From contig CAMCVE010000002.1 of assembly GCA_945881775.1 (NCBI GenBank), forward strand, positions 112,001 to 176,000: a stretch of 64,000 bases of DNA, in the 5' to 3' direction. Shown piece after piece: positions 36,030 to 45,517 of this stretch. Under the pieces are notes generated by a model. That model was given only the letters and a program-made list of their open reading frames with translations, had not been told where the DNA came from and did not search any database. The first letter of the stretch is position 1. Each line of letters begins with the position of its first letter. The DNA is from Bacteriovorax stolpii. Lineage in GTDB: Bacteria; Bdellovibrionota; UBA2428. The translations under genes and the position numbers were made by a program.

Positions 36030-37484
36030 ATGACCGTGCCCGAACACGTTTTCCCAAAAGGTTTCGTGTGGGGTTCGGCCACGGCCGCCATTCAGATTGA
36101 GGGTGCCGCCGAGCTTGGCGGAAAAGGACCCTCCAACTGGGACGTTTTTTGTCGCAAGCATCCCGAGAAGATTTTTGATGGTGGCAGCCCCGAGCTTGCC
36201 TGCGACCACTACCACCGTTTCAAAGAAGACGTCCGTCTCATGAAAGAGACCGGTCACACCGGGTATCGCATGTCGATCGCCTGGACTCGAATCATCCCCG
36301 ACGGCCAAGGCGATGTGAACAGTGAGGGTGTTGCGTTTTATCGAGCCCTTTTTGACGAGCTGCGGGCGCACGGGATTGAGCCCAACGTGACGCTCTATCA
36401 TTGGGATTTGCCTCAAACGCTAGCGGGTTTGGGGGGCTGGGAGAACAAACAAGTAATCGATCATTTCGTGCGCTACGCGCGAGTGTGTTTTGACCTCTTT
36501 GGCGATCAGGTGAAACTCTGGTCCACCCTCAACGAGCCCGGTTGGACCACGCTACAGAGCTACGTTACGGGACTGCATCCGCCCAACGTCTCCAATCACA
36601 AAAGCGCCGTTCAAGTGGCCTACAACTACATCCTCGCTCACGCTCGAGTTGTGAAAGAGTTCCGTCGTTGGCAACACGAGGCGCTTTCGTCGAGAAAAGA
36701 AACGCAGATTGGTATTGTGCTCAATATGTCGACGATCTATCCCGCCGATCCATTGAGCTCAAGCGACCAGTCCGCCGCGACGATCGCAGATGGGGTTCTC
36801 AATCGCTGGTTTATCGACCCCGTGCTCAAGGGTTGCTTGCCGAGCGATGTGTGGGCGCTCTACAAGCGCTGCTCTCTTTTGCCGGAGCACACCGACGCAG
36901 AGTTGGCCGAGATCGGGTTTCAAGTCTCGGCCTCTCAGAGCTCAAAGATCGATTTTATCGGAGTCAATTACTACTACCCGCACTTCGCCAGTGCCGATGC
37001 TCCCGAGTCGGCCTATCATCTCAATACTTCCGGCAATAAAAACGAAGACTGCATTTTTGCGATCAAGGACTTGTTCAGATTCGTTAAGAATCCTCACGGT
37101 CGTTTCACAGATTGGGGTTGGGAAATTTTCCCCGAGGGGCTCTATGATCTCTTGATGCGAGCGGAGCATTACAGTCCCGGTATCCCGGTTTACATCACTG
37201 AAAATGGCATCGGTATTCAGGAGAGCTTGGACTCTGACGGCACTGTTAGGGACGAAAGACGCATCGATTTCGTGCGCGAGCATCTCAAGGTCGCTCATCG
37301 TGCGATCCAGGACGGCGTGAACCTCAAGGGCTATTACATGTGGGCCCTTATGGATAATTTCTCGTGGGTGAATGGTTTCAAAAAGCGGTATGGCTTCTTG
37401 TTTGTGGACCGTAAGACCCTGGACCGTCACATCAAAGCGAGTGGCCACTGGTACAAGCGCGTGTCAGATCAAAACGGTTTCTAA
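36030..37484 (+). CDS. GH1 6-phospho-beta-glycosidase
   Basis: 484 aa GH1 barrel. Acid/base Glu is in STLNEPGW, nucleophile in VYITENGIG, N-terminal signature FVWGSATAAIQIEGA. Near the C-terminus MDNFSWVNGFKKRYGF has Ser445, Lys452 and Tyr454. In plain beta-glucosidases the Ser position is Glu (DNFEW); Ser/Lys/Tyr is the phosphate-binding set of LacG (S428, K435, Y437), and Trp446 beside the Ser is the residue associated with 6-phospho-galactosides. So it likely cleaves disaccharide-6-phosphates delivered by the PTS. Ten bases after ptsG. Confidence 0.88.
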   Translation: MTVPEHVFPKGFVWGSATAAIQIEGAAELGGKGPSNWDVFCRKHPEKIFDGGSPELACDHYHRFKEDVRLMKETGHTGYRMSIAWTRIIPDGQGDVNSEGVAFYRALFDELRAHGIEPNVTLYHWDLPQTLAGLGGWENKQVIDHFVRYARVCFDLFGDQVKLWSTLNEPGWTTLQSYVTGLHPPNVSNHKSAVQVAYNYILAHARVVKEFRRWQHEALSSRKETQIGIVLNMSTIYPADPLSSSDQSAATIADGVLNRWFIDPVLKGCLPSDVWALYKRCSLLPEHTDAELAEIGFQVSASQSSKIDFIGVNYYYPHFASADAPESAYHLNTSGNKNEDCIFAIKDLFRFVKNPHGRFTDWGWEIFPEGLYDLLMRAEHYSPGIPVYITENGIGIQESLDSDGTVRDERRIDFVREHLKVAHRAIQDGVNLKGYYMWALMDNFSWVNGFKKRYGFLFVDRKTLDRHIKASGHWYKRVSDQNGF

Positions 37485-37565
37485 GGCGTAGAATTTCCTA
37501 GTCTTTGGCCGTCCGGGGCGATCCGACCTTGCCAAGGCCCCCGTTCTCCACTAAATCCCCAACCT

Positions 37566-38621
37566 ATGTCCTTAAATTACCACGAACTTTTGGGTCAAGA
37601 AGCCGTCAGTCTCCTCAACCACAAATGCCAAGGCATTAGCGTCGACCAACTCAAGACGCCGAATCCTGAATGGATCGATCAGGTCTTTGCTCAAAGCGAC
37701 CGTCCGATCCCTGTTTTGAGAAGCCTTCAACAACTTCTCGGCCACGGTCGTCTTGGCGGTACAGGATACCTCTCGATCTTTCCCGTTGACCAAGGTGTTG
37801 AGCATTCGGCCGCGGCCTCTTTCGCGCCCAATCCGATCTACTTCGATCCCGAAAACATCGTTAAGCTCGCCATGGAAAGCGGTTGCAACGGAGTGGCCTC
37901 GACTCTCGGAGTGCTCTCGATTCTCGCTCGCAAATACGCCCACAAAATTCCCTTCGTGCTGAAACTCAATCACAACGAATTCCTCAGCTATCCCAATCAG
38001 TATGACCAAACCATGTACGCAAGCGTTCGTCAGGCGCATGACATGGGCGCTGTGGCTGTCGGCGCGACGATCTACTTCGGTGCCGAAGAGAGTCGCCGTC
38101 AGATTGCAGAAGTGTCTGAGGCTTTCGAGGCGGCCCACGAGCTCGGCATGACCACGATCTTGTGGTGTTACACGCGCAACAACGCGTTTAAGGTCGATGG
38201 TGTCGACTACCACACGTCGGCCGACCTCACGGGTCAGGCGGATCATCTCGGCGCAACAATCAAGGCCGACATCTTGAAGCAAAAGCTCCCGACCAACAAC
38301 GGTGGCTACCTCGCCACCAAGCACGGCAAGACCGACAAGCGCATTTACGAATGGACCAAAGGCGATCATCCGATCGATCTTTGTCGCTACCAAGTGCTCA
38401 ACGGCTACGCCGGAAAAATCGGCCTCATCAACTCGGGTGGTGAATCTAAGGGTTCCTCGGACTTGGCTGATTCCGTAAAGACGGCCATCATCAACAAACG
38501 CGCAGGCGGCATGGGGCTCATCCTCGGTCGTAAAGCTTTCCAACGTCCCTTCAAAGAAGGCGTGCAACTCTTGAACGCTGTTCAAGATGTCTACCTCGAT
38601 AAGTCCGTGACCCTCGCTTAA
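37566..38621 (+). CDS. fbaB: Class I fructose-bisphosphate aldolase (FbaB/DhnA type)
   Basis: 351 aa, agreeing with E. coli FbaB in long blocks: [82 protein letters not shown] and [14 protein letters not shown]. Schiff-base aldolase, reversible cleavage of fructose-1,6-bisphosphate. Separated by 81 bp from the PTS operon, so may have its own promoter. Links PTS uptake with gap-pgk-tpiA elsewhere in the window. Confidence 0.95.
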   Translation: MSLNYHELLGQEAVSLLNHKCQGISVDQLKTPNPEWIDQVFAQSDRPIPVLRSLQQLLGHGRLGGTGYLSIFPVDQGVEHSAAASFAPNPIYFDPENIVKLAMESGCNGVASTLGVLSILARKYAHKIPFVLKLNHNEFLSYPNQYDQTMYASVRQAHDMGAVAVGATIYFGAEESRRQIAEVSEAFEAAHELGMTTILWCYTRNNAFKVDGVDYHTSADLTGQADHLGATIKADILKQKLPTNNGGYLATKHGKTDKRIYEWTKGDHPIDLCRYQVLNGYAGKIGLINSGGESKGSSDLADSVKTAIINKRAGGMGLILGRKAFQRPFKEGVQLLNAVQDVYLDKSVTLA

Positions 38622-38635
38622 GGAGTTCGAAGATT

Positions 38636-38860
38636 ATGAATAAGGATAACAAAGTTTACTACGTTCCCAAAGATTCTCCGGTGTATCCGAACCGCTTCGA
38701 CACCCGCATTCGCTTGCGCAGTCTCACTCGGGGTTTGCTCTCGCAAACCGAAGTGACTCAGTATCTGACGGATCTCCCCGATGATGCCTCCAACGCCGAA
38801 GTCCGCCACTACTCCGAAGTCGTCGATGAAGCTGACGACCAAGGCAACGGACTGCTCTAA
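38636..38860 (+). CDS. Small acidic protein of unknown function downstream of fbaB
   Basis: 74 aa, ATG behind AAGGAGTTCG, 14 bp from fbaB. Starts KDNKVYYVPKDSPVYPNRFD, has a basic middle (RIRLRSLTRG) and an acidic tail (YLTDLPDDASNAEV, VVDEADDQGNG). Good codon structure and RBS support a real gene. No known domain; soluble. Confidence 0.7.
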   Translation: MNKDNKVYYVPKDSPVYPNRFDTRIRLRSLTRGLLSQTEVTQYLTDLPDDASNAEVRHYSEVVDEADDQGNGLL

Positions 38861-38890
38861 GGGAGCCCCGAGCGGGCCGGAGTTGATGTG

Positions 38891-39682
38891 ATGGCAGTTG
38901 AGACCACCGCCCCGGCCCGAGGAAGAAAAAAAGAAATCCTCTTCTTTGTTCTTCCGAATCTTTTTACGACAGCCAACATGTTCTTTGGCTTCTACTCCGT
39001 CGTTTCTGCGATTCGTGGGGAGTGGGACACTGCCGCATTTGCAATCTTTGTTTCCGCGCTAGCCGATGGCCTCGATGGCCGCGTCGCGCGTCTCACCAAA
39101 GCTCAGTCCTCATTCGGCGAGCAGTACGATTCCATGGCGGACCTGATGAGCTTTGGAATGGCGCCGGCCATGCTTTTTTACCTTTGGGCTTTGCAGCCCT
39201 ATGGACGCTGGGGCTGGGTGGCCGCTTTTGTTTTCCTGCTTTGCGCGGCGCTGAGGCTCACGCGTTTTAACGTCCTCAAGCAGACCGTTGAGAAACGGTA
39301 TTTCCAAGGACTTCCGAGTCCCCTTGCCGGTACGGGCATCGCTTCCGCTGTACTTTTTTACCGCGAGCTCGGTCGGGAGTTTGGAGTGGTCGGCGTGAAG
39401 GAACCCTTCATGCTCGTCATCGTACTTACGATGGCTCTCACCATGATCTCCACCATTCGCTACCGCAGTTTCAAAGATCTCAAGTTCAAGTCGCAGAAGA
39501 CCTTTGCTTGGATTCTTCTCATCGCCTCAGCCCTTGTTGTGTTTTCCCCCAAGCCCGAGCTCACATTTTTCCCGATAGCTGCCCTTTACATCATCGGGGC
39601 ACCTGTTGGAGAGCTTGTTCGCTTCGTGTGGCGGCGTTTGTTTCGAGGAAAGATCTGGGTTCGTTTCCGCAAGAAAAATTGA
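38891..39682 (+). CDS. pssA: CDP-diacylglycerol-serine O-phosphatidyltransferase
   Basis: 263 aa from ATG 38891, placed eight bases after GGAG; GTG 38888 is less well placed. The CDP-alcohol phosphotransferase motif is DGLDGRVARLTKAQSSFGEQ followed by YDSMADL, fitting DGxxAR-x8-G-x3-D-x3-D. Several membrane helices; LPNLFTTANMFFGF at the start is typical of PssA. Makes phosphatidylserine, the precursor of phosphatidylethanolamine, in the inner membrane. Confidence 0.93.
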   Translation: MAVETTAPARGRKKEILFFVLPNLFTTANMFFGFYSVVSAIRGEWDTAAFAIFVSALADGLDGRVARLTKAQSSFGEQYDSMADLMSFGMAPAMLFYLWALQPYGRWGWVAAFVFLLCAALRLTRFNVLKQTVEKRYFQGLPSPLAGTGIASAVLFYRELGREFGVVGVKEPFMLVIVLTMALTMISTIRYRSFKDLKFKSQKTFAWILLIASALVVFSPKPELTFFPIAALYIIGAPVGELVRFVWRRLFRGKIWVRFRKKN

Positions 39683-39694
39683 GCGAGGTTTTGC

Positions 39695-40708
39695 ATGCCA
39701 GTTAAAGTTGCCATTGTCGGTGCCACCGGTCTTGTCGGTCAAGAAGCCAGACGACTGGCTAGGGAGCTGCTGGCGCCGCACGCAGTCGAGCTCGTACTTT
39801 TTGCCTCGACCCCTCGTCAACTCGAAGACGGCACCCAAGTTTTTGCTCTCGAAGAATCTGAGGCTCTACTGGCAAGCTGTGATTACATCTTGAATGCCGC
39901 AAATGCGGAGCAGGCCGAGTGGCTAGCAAAACGCCTGGGTCCCCAGCAGCTCCTGGTCGACAATTCCTCTGCCTTTCGTATGGATGCGGGAGTTCCTCTC
40001 GTGGTTCCCGAGGTGAATCCCTCTGCCCTGACTTCGATTCCCAAACGTATTGTGGCCAACCCCAACTGCACCGCTGCGATTCTTTGCGTTGCGCTGAAGC
40101 CACTGCAAAAATTCGGTCTTGAGCGCGTTGTGGTGAGCACCTACCAAGCGGCGAGTGGCGCTGGGATTACGGGACTTCAGGAGCTCGAAGCCCAGCTCGA
40201 GCGTTGGAAGGAGCCTGTAGCCGCGTGGCCTACGGCGGTCTTTGGTGAGCCTCTTCTCATGAACGTTCTCAGCCACAATTCTCGCGTGCGAGCGGAAACC
40301 GAAGCATTCGGAGCTCTCTACAACGATGAAGAGTGGAAGATGGTCGAAGAAACTCGCAAGATGCTCGGTCAATCAGATCTCTGGATTTCGGCGACCTGCG
40401 CTCGGGTCCCAGTGAAGCGCGCTCACACCGAGAGCGTGACAGTCGACCTTAAGATCGATGTGCCACTTGCGACTTTGCGCGAGGTGTTTCGGAGTGCCGC
40501 GGGCGTGTCGTATGTCGACGTGCCTGAGGAGCGAAAGTTCCCGAGCTCGCAGCGTGCGCAGGATCAAGATTTGGTGCTTGTGGGGCGCCTGCGTAAAGAC
40601 GCCACGCAACCGAAGACACTTCACATGTTCATCTCCGGCGATCAACTCCGCAAAGGCGCGGCTTCAAACGCGCTGCAAATTATTCGCCACCATCTCGAGA
40701 GTCCATGA
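39695..40708 (+). CDS. asd: Aspartate-semialdehyde dehydrogenase
   Basis: 337 aa. KVAIVGATGLVGQE is the NADP fold, LVDNSSAFRMD and VVPEVNPSA the substrate region, VANPNCTAAIL the catalytic Cys, and VPVKRAHTESV the catalytic His. Needed for Lys, Thr, Met and diaminopimelate. Overlaps truA by ATGA. Confidence 0.96.
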   Translation: MPVKVAIVGATGLVGQEARRLARELLAPHAVELVLFASTPRQLEDGTQVFALEESEALLASCDYILNAANAEQAEWLAKRLGPQQLLVDNSSAFRMDAGVPLVVPEVNPSALTSIPKRIVANPNCTAAILCVALKPLQKFGLERVVVSTYQAASGAGITGLQELEAQLERWKEPVAAWPTAVFGEPLLMNVLSHNSRVRAETEAFGALYNDEEWKMVEETRKMLGQSDLWISATCARVPVKRAHTESVTVDLKIDVPLATLREVFRSAAGVSYVDVPEERKFPSSQRAQDQDLVLVGRLRKDATQPKTLHMFISGDQLRKGAASNALQIIRHHLESP

Positions 40709-41556
40709 GCGCGTCTGCCGCACCTCGCTCTCGTCGTTTGCGCCTGCGGCTTGAATTCGACGGGGCACTTTTTTGCGGTTGGCAGCTGCAAAGTGAAATC
40801 CATGAGGTCGAGAAGTCGAGTGTTCAAGGTGAAGTTGAACGAGCTCTCGGAGTATATCTCCGGAGCTCGTCTCGCGTCGTGATTCAGGGTTGCGGTCGGA
40901 CGGATGCTGGAGTTTCCGCTAGGGAATTTTATGCTCATTTCGATTTGCCCGAGTCTTCGCTTGCGGAACTTGACCTCGAAAAATTTCGGCACGGACTGAA
41001 CGGCATTCTTCCCGAGGGCATCGCGGTGTTGCGCGTGGACCGAGTGCGAGCCGATTTTCATGCTTTGCGCGACGTCACGCGAAAAACTTACGAGTACACG
41101 CTGCTTCTTCGCAGAGCAAAGCCCACGCTTGAGCGTACTTCGGCGTACTGGGTTCCCGAAACTCTCAGTACGTTTCGCATCGAAAAGCTGCGCGAAGCCT
41201 TGAAGAGGATCGAAGGGCGACATGATTTTGTGGCCTTCGCAGCTTCTGATCATACGGCTCAAACCACCGTGCGAGAAATTTATGAAGCGTGCGCAGAGGT
41301 ACGAGCCCTTGTCGGACACGATGATCCTTTGGAGGGTGCACTGATTCACTTGCGCTTTACGGGTGAAGGATTTCTCAAACAAATGGTGCGCACTCTTGCG
41401 GGAACCCTGGTTGAAGTAGGGCAGGGCAAGCGTGATCTTGATTCGATCCTAAGACTCCTCTCTGGAGAGGCCTCACGAAGCGAGGCAGGCCCTTGCGCTC
41501 CGCCACATGCCCTGCGACTTTTGTCAGTATTTTATGAAGGGCAGGGCACTTCGTGA
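40705..41556 (+). CDS. truA: tRNA pseudouridine(38-40) synthase
   Basis: 283 aa. FDGALFCGWQLQ and the catalytic GCGRTDAGVSARE (Asp nucleophile) with YEYTLLLRRAK and FLKQMVRTLAGTL complete the TruA pattern. N-terminus has an Arg-rich start (APRSRRLRLRL). Overlaps asd upstream and the tonB-like gene downstream (GTGA). Confidence 0.96.
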   Translation: MSASAAPRSRRLRLRLEFDGALFCGWQLQSEIHEVEKSSVQGEVERALGVYLRSSSRVVIQGCGRTDAGVSAREFYAHFDLPESSLAELDLEKFRHGLNGILPEGIAVLRVDRVRADFHALRDVTRKTYEYTLLLRRAKPTLERTSAYWVPETLSTFRIEKLREALKRIEGRHDFVAFAASDHTAQTTVREIYEACAEVRALVGHDDPLEGALIHLRFTGEGFLKQMVRTLAGTLVEVGQGKRDLDSILRLLSGEASRSEAGPCAPPHALRLLSVFYEGQGTS

Positions 41557-42407
41557 AAAAGGCACTCCTCTATTCGCTGCTTTTTCACGTGCTGCTTGTG
41601 GGGCTTTTCTGGTGGCGCGAGTCGATACGTCCTCCGTCTGCTGAGTCCAAACCTGCGACAACTCTCGTTGCTCCGCAGTCAATTGCCACCCGGGTGCTCA
41701 GCGATAATGAGTTGAGTCGCATCGTCGAGACAGCGCTGGCCGAGAAAATGAACTCCACCCCCGAGGACCTGGCTCGTTACAGGGGTGAGCAAACTCAACG
41801 CGTCAAGCGAGAGACTCGCGCTCAAGGATTTGGCTCGAGCACGGGCGGCGCCTCTCCGTCTGAGCGCTCGAAATCGCAACCCAAACGCGGCCCCTTAGAC
41901 AAGCTCGGCGCTCTGTGGAAGTTGCCGATTGAGGGTGAGGTGCGCGACACAACGGCCGCCACCAATCCCGCTCTCTCCAAAGGCAGCCTCGATCCGTTGG
42001 GCCCCGAGGTGGCGATTGGATCCGAGACGCTTCTGAGCACCGACGAGTACATCTATGCAGGATTTTTTAACCGCGTGAAGCGAGAGGTGGCTCCGCGTTG
42101 GGAGCCCGTGATCCAACGTTTTCTGAAGACCACACTCACTCTTTCCGACGGGAGCTTTTCGACGCGTTATGCCTTCTTCATCGATGCCGAGGGTCTGCTG
42201 AAAGACATACAGCTTCTGGAGTCGAGTGGTTCGCGCACACTCGACGATCTCGCGGCTCAGGCCCTGCGTGAGGTCGGTCGCTTCCCAAATCCTCCGCAGT
42301 CTCTTCGCTCGGCCGGCAGTCTATACCGGGTTGAGCTCGGTTTTATGGTTGAATATTCAAAAAAACGTTTCCACACCGACTACGTTCCCGATCCTCGATT
42401 CCGTTAG
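41553..42407 (+). CDS. TonB-like energy transducer
   Basis: 284 aa. One N-terminal helix (ALLYSLLFHVLLVGLFWW), a periplasmic linker lacking the usual Pro-Lys repeats, and a C-terminal domain (LTLSDGSFSTRYAFFIDAEG, LLESSGSRTLDDLAAQAL, RFPNPPQSLRSAG, VELGFMVEY) with the TonB/TolA C-terminal pattern. GTG start overlaps the truA stop. No exbB/exbD nearby, so its motor and receptor are unknown; it could also be a TolA-like protein. Confidence 0.75.
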   Translation: MKKALLYSLLFHVLLVGLFWWRESIRPPSAESKPATTLVAPQSIATRVLSDNELSRIVETALAEKMNSTPEDLARYRGEQTQRVKRETRAQGFGSSTGGASPSERSKSQPKRGPLDKLGALWKLPIEGEVRDTTAATNPALSKGSLDPLGPEVAIGSETLLSTDEYIYAGFFNRVKREVAPRWEPVIQRFLKTTLTLSDGSFSTRYAFFIDAEGLLKDIQLLESSGSRTLDDLAAQALREVGRFPNPPQSLRSAGSLYRVELGFMVEYSKKRFHTDYVPDPRFR

Positions 42408-42459
42408 GGCGTGTTGCCAGCTCTACCCGAGTCGTCTTAGCTTGACGGGCGTGAAGTGG

Positions 42460-45024
42460 ATGAGACGACTCCTTTGGATCCTGCTGGCTTTTCTTGTATT
42501 TATCGTCGCCTTCTCGCAGGCGATGGGTTGGTGGTGGGGCCGAGACAAAACGGAGCTCACGCACGCCGATGACACCTATCGTTTTGAGGCCAAGCGTGAC
42601 AAAGTGTCGGGCATCTGGGACCTTCGCGCCCCCAACCAAAACTCCTTGTGGTTTGCGTTTGGTTATTTGCAGAGCTTCGATCGTGAATTTCAAAGCGAGA
42701 TGATTCGTATGGCGGCTCGCGGAGAGGCTTCTCGCCTCTTTGGAGAGTCGATGCTGAAGAACGATCGTCTGATGCGATTTTCTCGGCGAGCTGCCGAAGA
42801 CGAATTTTCTCGCAGTCCTGATTTTGTGAGGGCTGCGGCTGAGGCTTTTGTTGCGGGTCGCGTGGCGGCTCTTAGAAATCCCGATCACCGGGAGCCCATT
42901 GAGTACCAAATCATGGGTATCACACGGGCCTCCCTTCCTCCCTGGGAGCCCTCAGATATCGTAGCGATCGCACGGTTTCACGCCTGGCAGTTGTCTTTCG
43001 ATGTCAGTCTCGAGCAGCTCTACATCAAGCTCACGCAAAAGTTGGGGACCGAAAAGGCTCGACTTCTGCTGCCTGCAGAGCCCGTGAGCTCTCAAGCTCT
43101 GTATTCGCAGCCGCGTCTTTATGAAGGAGTTCGCCGAGCGGATGTTCTTCTTCGAAATAAGACTTCCCCGGGCCTTCCGCGCCCCGAAGCTTTTTACCCG
43201 AGCGTGAGCAGCGCTCAGCGCATGGAGTCCGATGAGCTTCGAGATTCACTGTTGCCAGCGTTTCCTTCAGCCGCTGATTTTGGAAAAACGATCGCCTATG
43301 ATGGCGCTACTCAACTCGCATTGAGGGGAGCCTCCAATCTCTGGGTTGTCGCAGATCCGCGAGTGGGTCGCGCCCTCACTCTTTGCAATGACACGCATCT
43401 TCGCTTCACGTGGCCCGCTTCTCTCTATCCCATTCGTTGGACTCTCGAGGCAAGCACGCGAGGGACCGGATTCATGTTGCCCGGAGTTCCGGCGATGGTC
43501 GTGGGAAGCTTTGAAAGTCTGGAGGCTTCGAAAGCGGGAGCCGCGCTCTCGTGGGGAATTACTCTTGCATCTTACGGCGATACTCAAGATCTTGTCCTCG
43601 TTGATCCCTCGCTCGAGCCACGTTTTTCGAAACGCGAGGAGTCCTATCCGATTCGCAATCTCCAGACGGGCAAGATTGAGGTGCGACGTATTGAAGAAAT
43701 TTGGACGCCCTATGGTCCGCGCGTCGACAAGATTTTTGCAGAAGAGTCTGAGGGACTCACTCGTCCCCTCAGTCTCGATTGGCTGGGCTTTGGGAAGACA
43801 CCTTCGCCTCTAGAATTTTTTGTTCGTCGCAACCTACACGGGGCCGATGGGATCGTCGCAGATTTGCACGAGCGCTTGTCCTATCCCAGTTTCAATTTCA
43901 CTTGGATTGAGAAAGCCAGTGATGGCCTGCCGAAGGTAGGACATCTCGCAACGGGCTGGATGCGTTCACGAGAGAACCGTGAGCGGGACGGTCTTGAGCC
44001 GCTCAGGAGCGAAGACCTCGCTTCGCGACGTCGGGACGTGCAGCCTAAAGACCGAGAGTATTTTCTTCGCGATTACGATGCTAGACTGCCTTTCTTTTTG
44101 GCGACCGCAAATCAGCGCATCTGGGAAGGGGCCGCCGGTCTCGGCATGGCGCACTCTTGGGAGCCCGATGATCGGGCCCGTGCAATTGTTGCGTCTTTTG
44201 AGCAGAACGTTCGCGAGCCCTCCTATTCTCAAAACGACTCACGCTCTCCCAATCTCACGGCGTTTCTGAAGATTGAGAGACGTCGAAACTCTGCCGATCG
44301 TCTGTGCTCAGATACACCGATGAGATCTTCGCAGTGTCTGGACCTTCTCTCGAAACTCGATGCCTGGGACGGGCAGAACCTCGTCGAGTCCTGGCAGCCT
44401 ACCTTGGCCGCGCTCTGGCATTCGTATGTGAAACAAGAAATCTTCATGTCGCTTGTTCCCGAAAAGCTCCGGCCCGAATTGAAGGCGTCCGTGAAAGATT
44501 GGCACAGGCGTGCGTTCTCATCAGGCGTGCTCGCACGACTTCTCACCGAGCCTGAGACTCAAGCTCGGTGGGAAAAGATTTCTGGCCAAAGACTCGAAGC
44601 TCTGTCGCTTGAGGCTTTCCGCAAGGCGCTTCGGACGATCGTCGAAGAGCGAGGTCCCGATGATCGCCTTTGGTCGTGGGGCAATTTCCATCGCATCGAT
44701 TGGCTTCATCCACTTGTTCAAGCCCCTGAGCCCTGGGGATCGGTGTTTCATGACTCGCTTCTTGGGCCTCGTCCGCAGGTACCCGGTGCTTTGGATAGTC
44801 CCAGTCGTTTCGAATATTCTTGGGACGTGGATAAGCCTCTAGATTTTCCGGCTTTGCACGGTGCGAGTCTGAGGATGTGCACGGAGTTTGCGGCAGATGG
44901 TGGATTGAAAATGCGGTGGTCTGCGCCCACCGGGGCTTCGGGCAATCCTTTTTCGACTTTTGCCAAGACGTGGTCGTTTGATACTTTTTTTAGGGGACTG
45001 CTGAGCGATGTCCCTAGGCCTTAG
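42460..45024 (+). CDS. Penicillin-acylase-family Ntn hydrolase
   Basis: ATG 42460 gives 854 aa; the frame is open to 42226 but that overlaps tonB. One N-terminal membrane segment (LLWILLAFLVFIVAFSQ) then the alpha part (LWFAFGYLQSFDREFQSEMI, EIYQIMG-like EYQIMGITRA). The predicted autoprocessing Ser is Ser292 in GASNLWVVADP (compare SNMWVIG in penicillin G acylase), followed by NDTHLRFTWPASLY. WGNFHRIDWLHPLV is near the C-terminus. Substrate may be quorum signals or peptides; unknown. Its end overlaps the convergent STAS gene by four bases. Confidence 0.85.
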   Translation: MRRLLWILLAFLVFIVAFSQAMGWWWGRDKTELTHADDTYRFEAKRDKVSGIWDLRAPNQNSLWFAFGYLQSFDREFQSEMIRMAARGEASRLFGESMLKNDRLMRFSRRAAEDEFSRSPDFVRAAAEAFVAGRVAALRNPDHREPIEYQIMGITRASLPPWEPSDIVAIARFHAWQLSFDVSLEQLYIKLTQKLGTEKARLLLPAEPVSSQALYSQPRLYEGVRRADVLLRNKTSPGLPRPEAFYPSVSSAQRMESDELRDSLLPAFPSAADFGKTIAYDGATQLALRGASNLWVVADPRVGRALTLCNDTHLRFTWPASLYPIRWTLEASTRGTGFMLPGVPAMVVGSFESLEASKAGAALSWGITLASYGDTQDLVLVDPSLEPRFSKREESYPIRNLQTGKIEVRRIEEIWTPYGPRVDKIFAEESEGLTRPLSLDWLGFGKTPSPLEFFVRRNLHGADGIVADLHERLSYPSFNFTWIEKASDGLPKVGHLATGWMRSRENRERDGLEPLRSEDLASRRRDVQPKDREYFLRDYDARLPFFLATANQRIWEGAAGLGMAHSWEPDDRARAIVASFEQNVREPSYSQNDSRSPNLTAFLKIERRRNSADRLCSDTPMRSSQCLDLLSKLDAWDGQNLVESWQPTLAALWHSYVKQEIFMSLVPEKLRPELKASVKDWHRRAFSSGVLARLLTEPETQARWEKISGQRLEALSLEAFRKALRTIVEERGPDDRLWSWGNFHRIDWLHPLVQAPEPWGSVFHDSLLGPRPQVPGALDSPSRFEYSWDVDKPLDFPALHGASLRMCTEFAADGGLKMRWSAPTGASGNPFSTFAKTWSFDTFFRGLLSDVPRP

Positions 45025-45395
45025 GGCGTGCCATCGGTTTGCCAATTTGCAAAGCGAAGACGCGTTGTTTGCTGAGCCAATTCTTGGTTTTCACAAATTT
45101 CAAAGACATCTGTGTCTTCGAAAAGGCGGAACATGCGCTGGAACTCGCTCTTAAGCCCGTAGTAACTTGGCTTCATTTTGAGGCGGTTAAAGACCTTCAA
45201 CGTCTTCACAAACGAAGAGATGCCGGAACTTCCGACAAAACTCAGCCCACGAAGATTGATCACCACGCGCGCTCCGGAGTCCTGTCGATAGATTTGTTCC
45301 AGGTGTTGAGAGAGAGGCCTCATGGCCTCGAAGTCGATGTAACCGCTGAGTTCGACGTGGGTGCAATCATCGAGGACTGTAATCTGCGTTTTCAT
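45021..45395 (-). CDS. STAS-domain anti-sigma factor antagonist-like protein
   Basis: Start ATG 45395 has GGAG at good spacing; TTG 45413 does not. 124 aa. CTHVELSGYIDFEAMRPL, VVINLRGLSFVGSSGISSF, and LKSEFQRMFRLFEDTDVFEI are the STAS pattern. The usual D-S-S/T-G is G-S-S-G here, with a Ser available for phosphorylation. No anti-sigma kinase lies nearby, so the partner is unknown. Convergent with the acylase, divergent from rsmI. Confidence 0.85.
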   Translation of the reverse strand: MKTQITVLDDCTHVELSGYIDFEAMRPLSQHLEQIYRQDSGARVVINLRGLSFVGSSGISSFVKTLKVFNRLKMKPSYYGLKSEFQRMFRLFEDTDVFEICENQELAQQTTRLRFANWQTDGTP

Positions 45396-45517
45396 CACTC
45401 TCCATTCTGACAAAGATTTCTGTTTCGCGTCGCCAAAAATCCGTCTTGATTAATAGTACCTGCAATTCTTGGAAGTGGGTTCCGGCCGCACCCAAAATCG
45501 TGAATAATGTTGGAATC

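Noticed and set aside
36030-37484. Plain beta-glucosidase call for the GH1 gene
   Set aside because: The Glu expected after DNF is Ser and the Lys and Tyr of phospho-glycosidases are present.
42226-42459. Longer start for the penicillin-acylase-like gene
   Set aside because: It would overlap most of the tonB C-terminus, and the signal segment begins at 42460.
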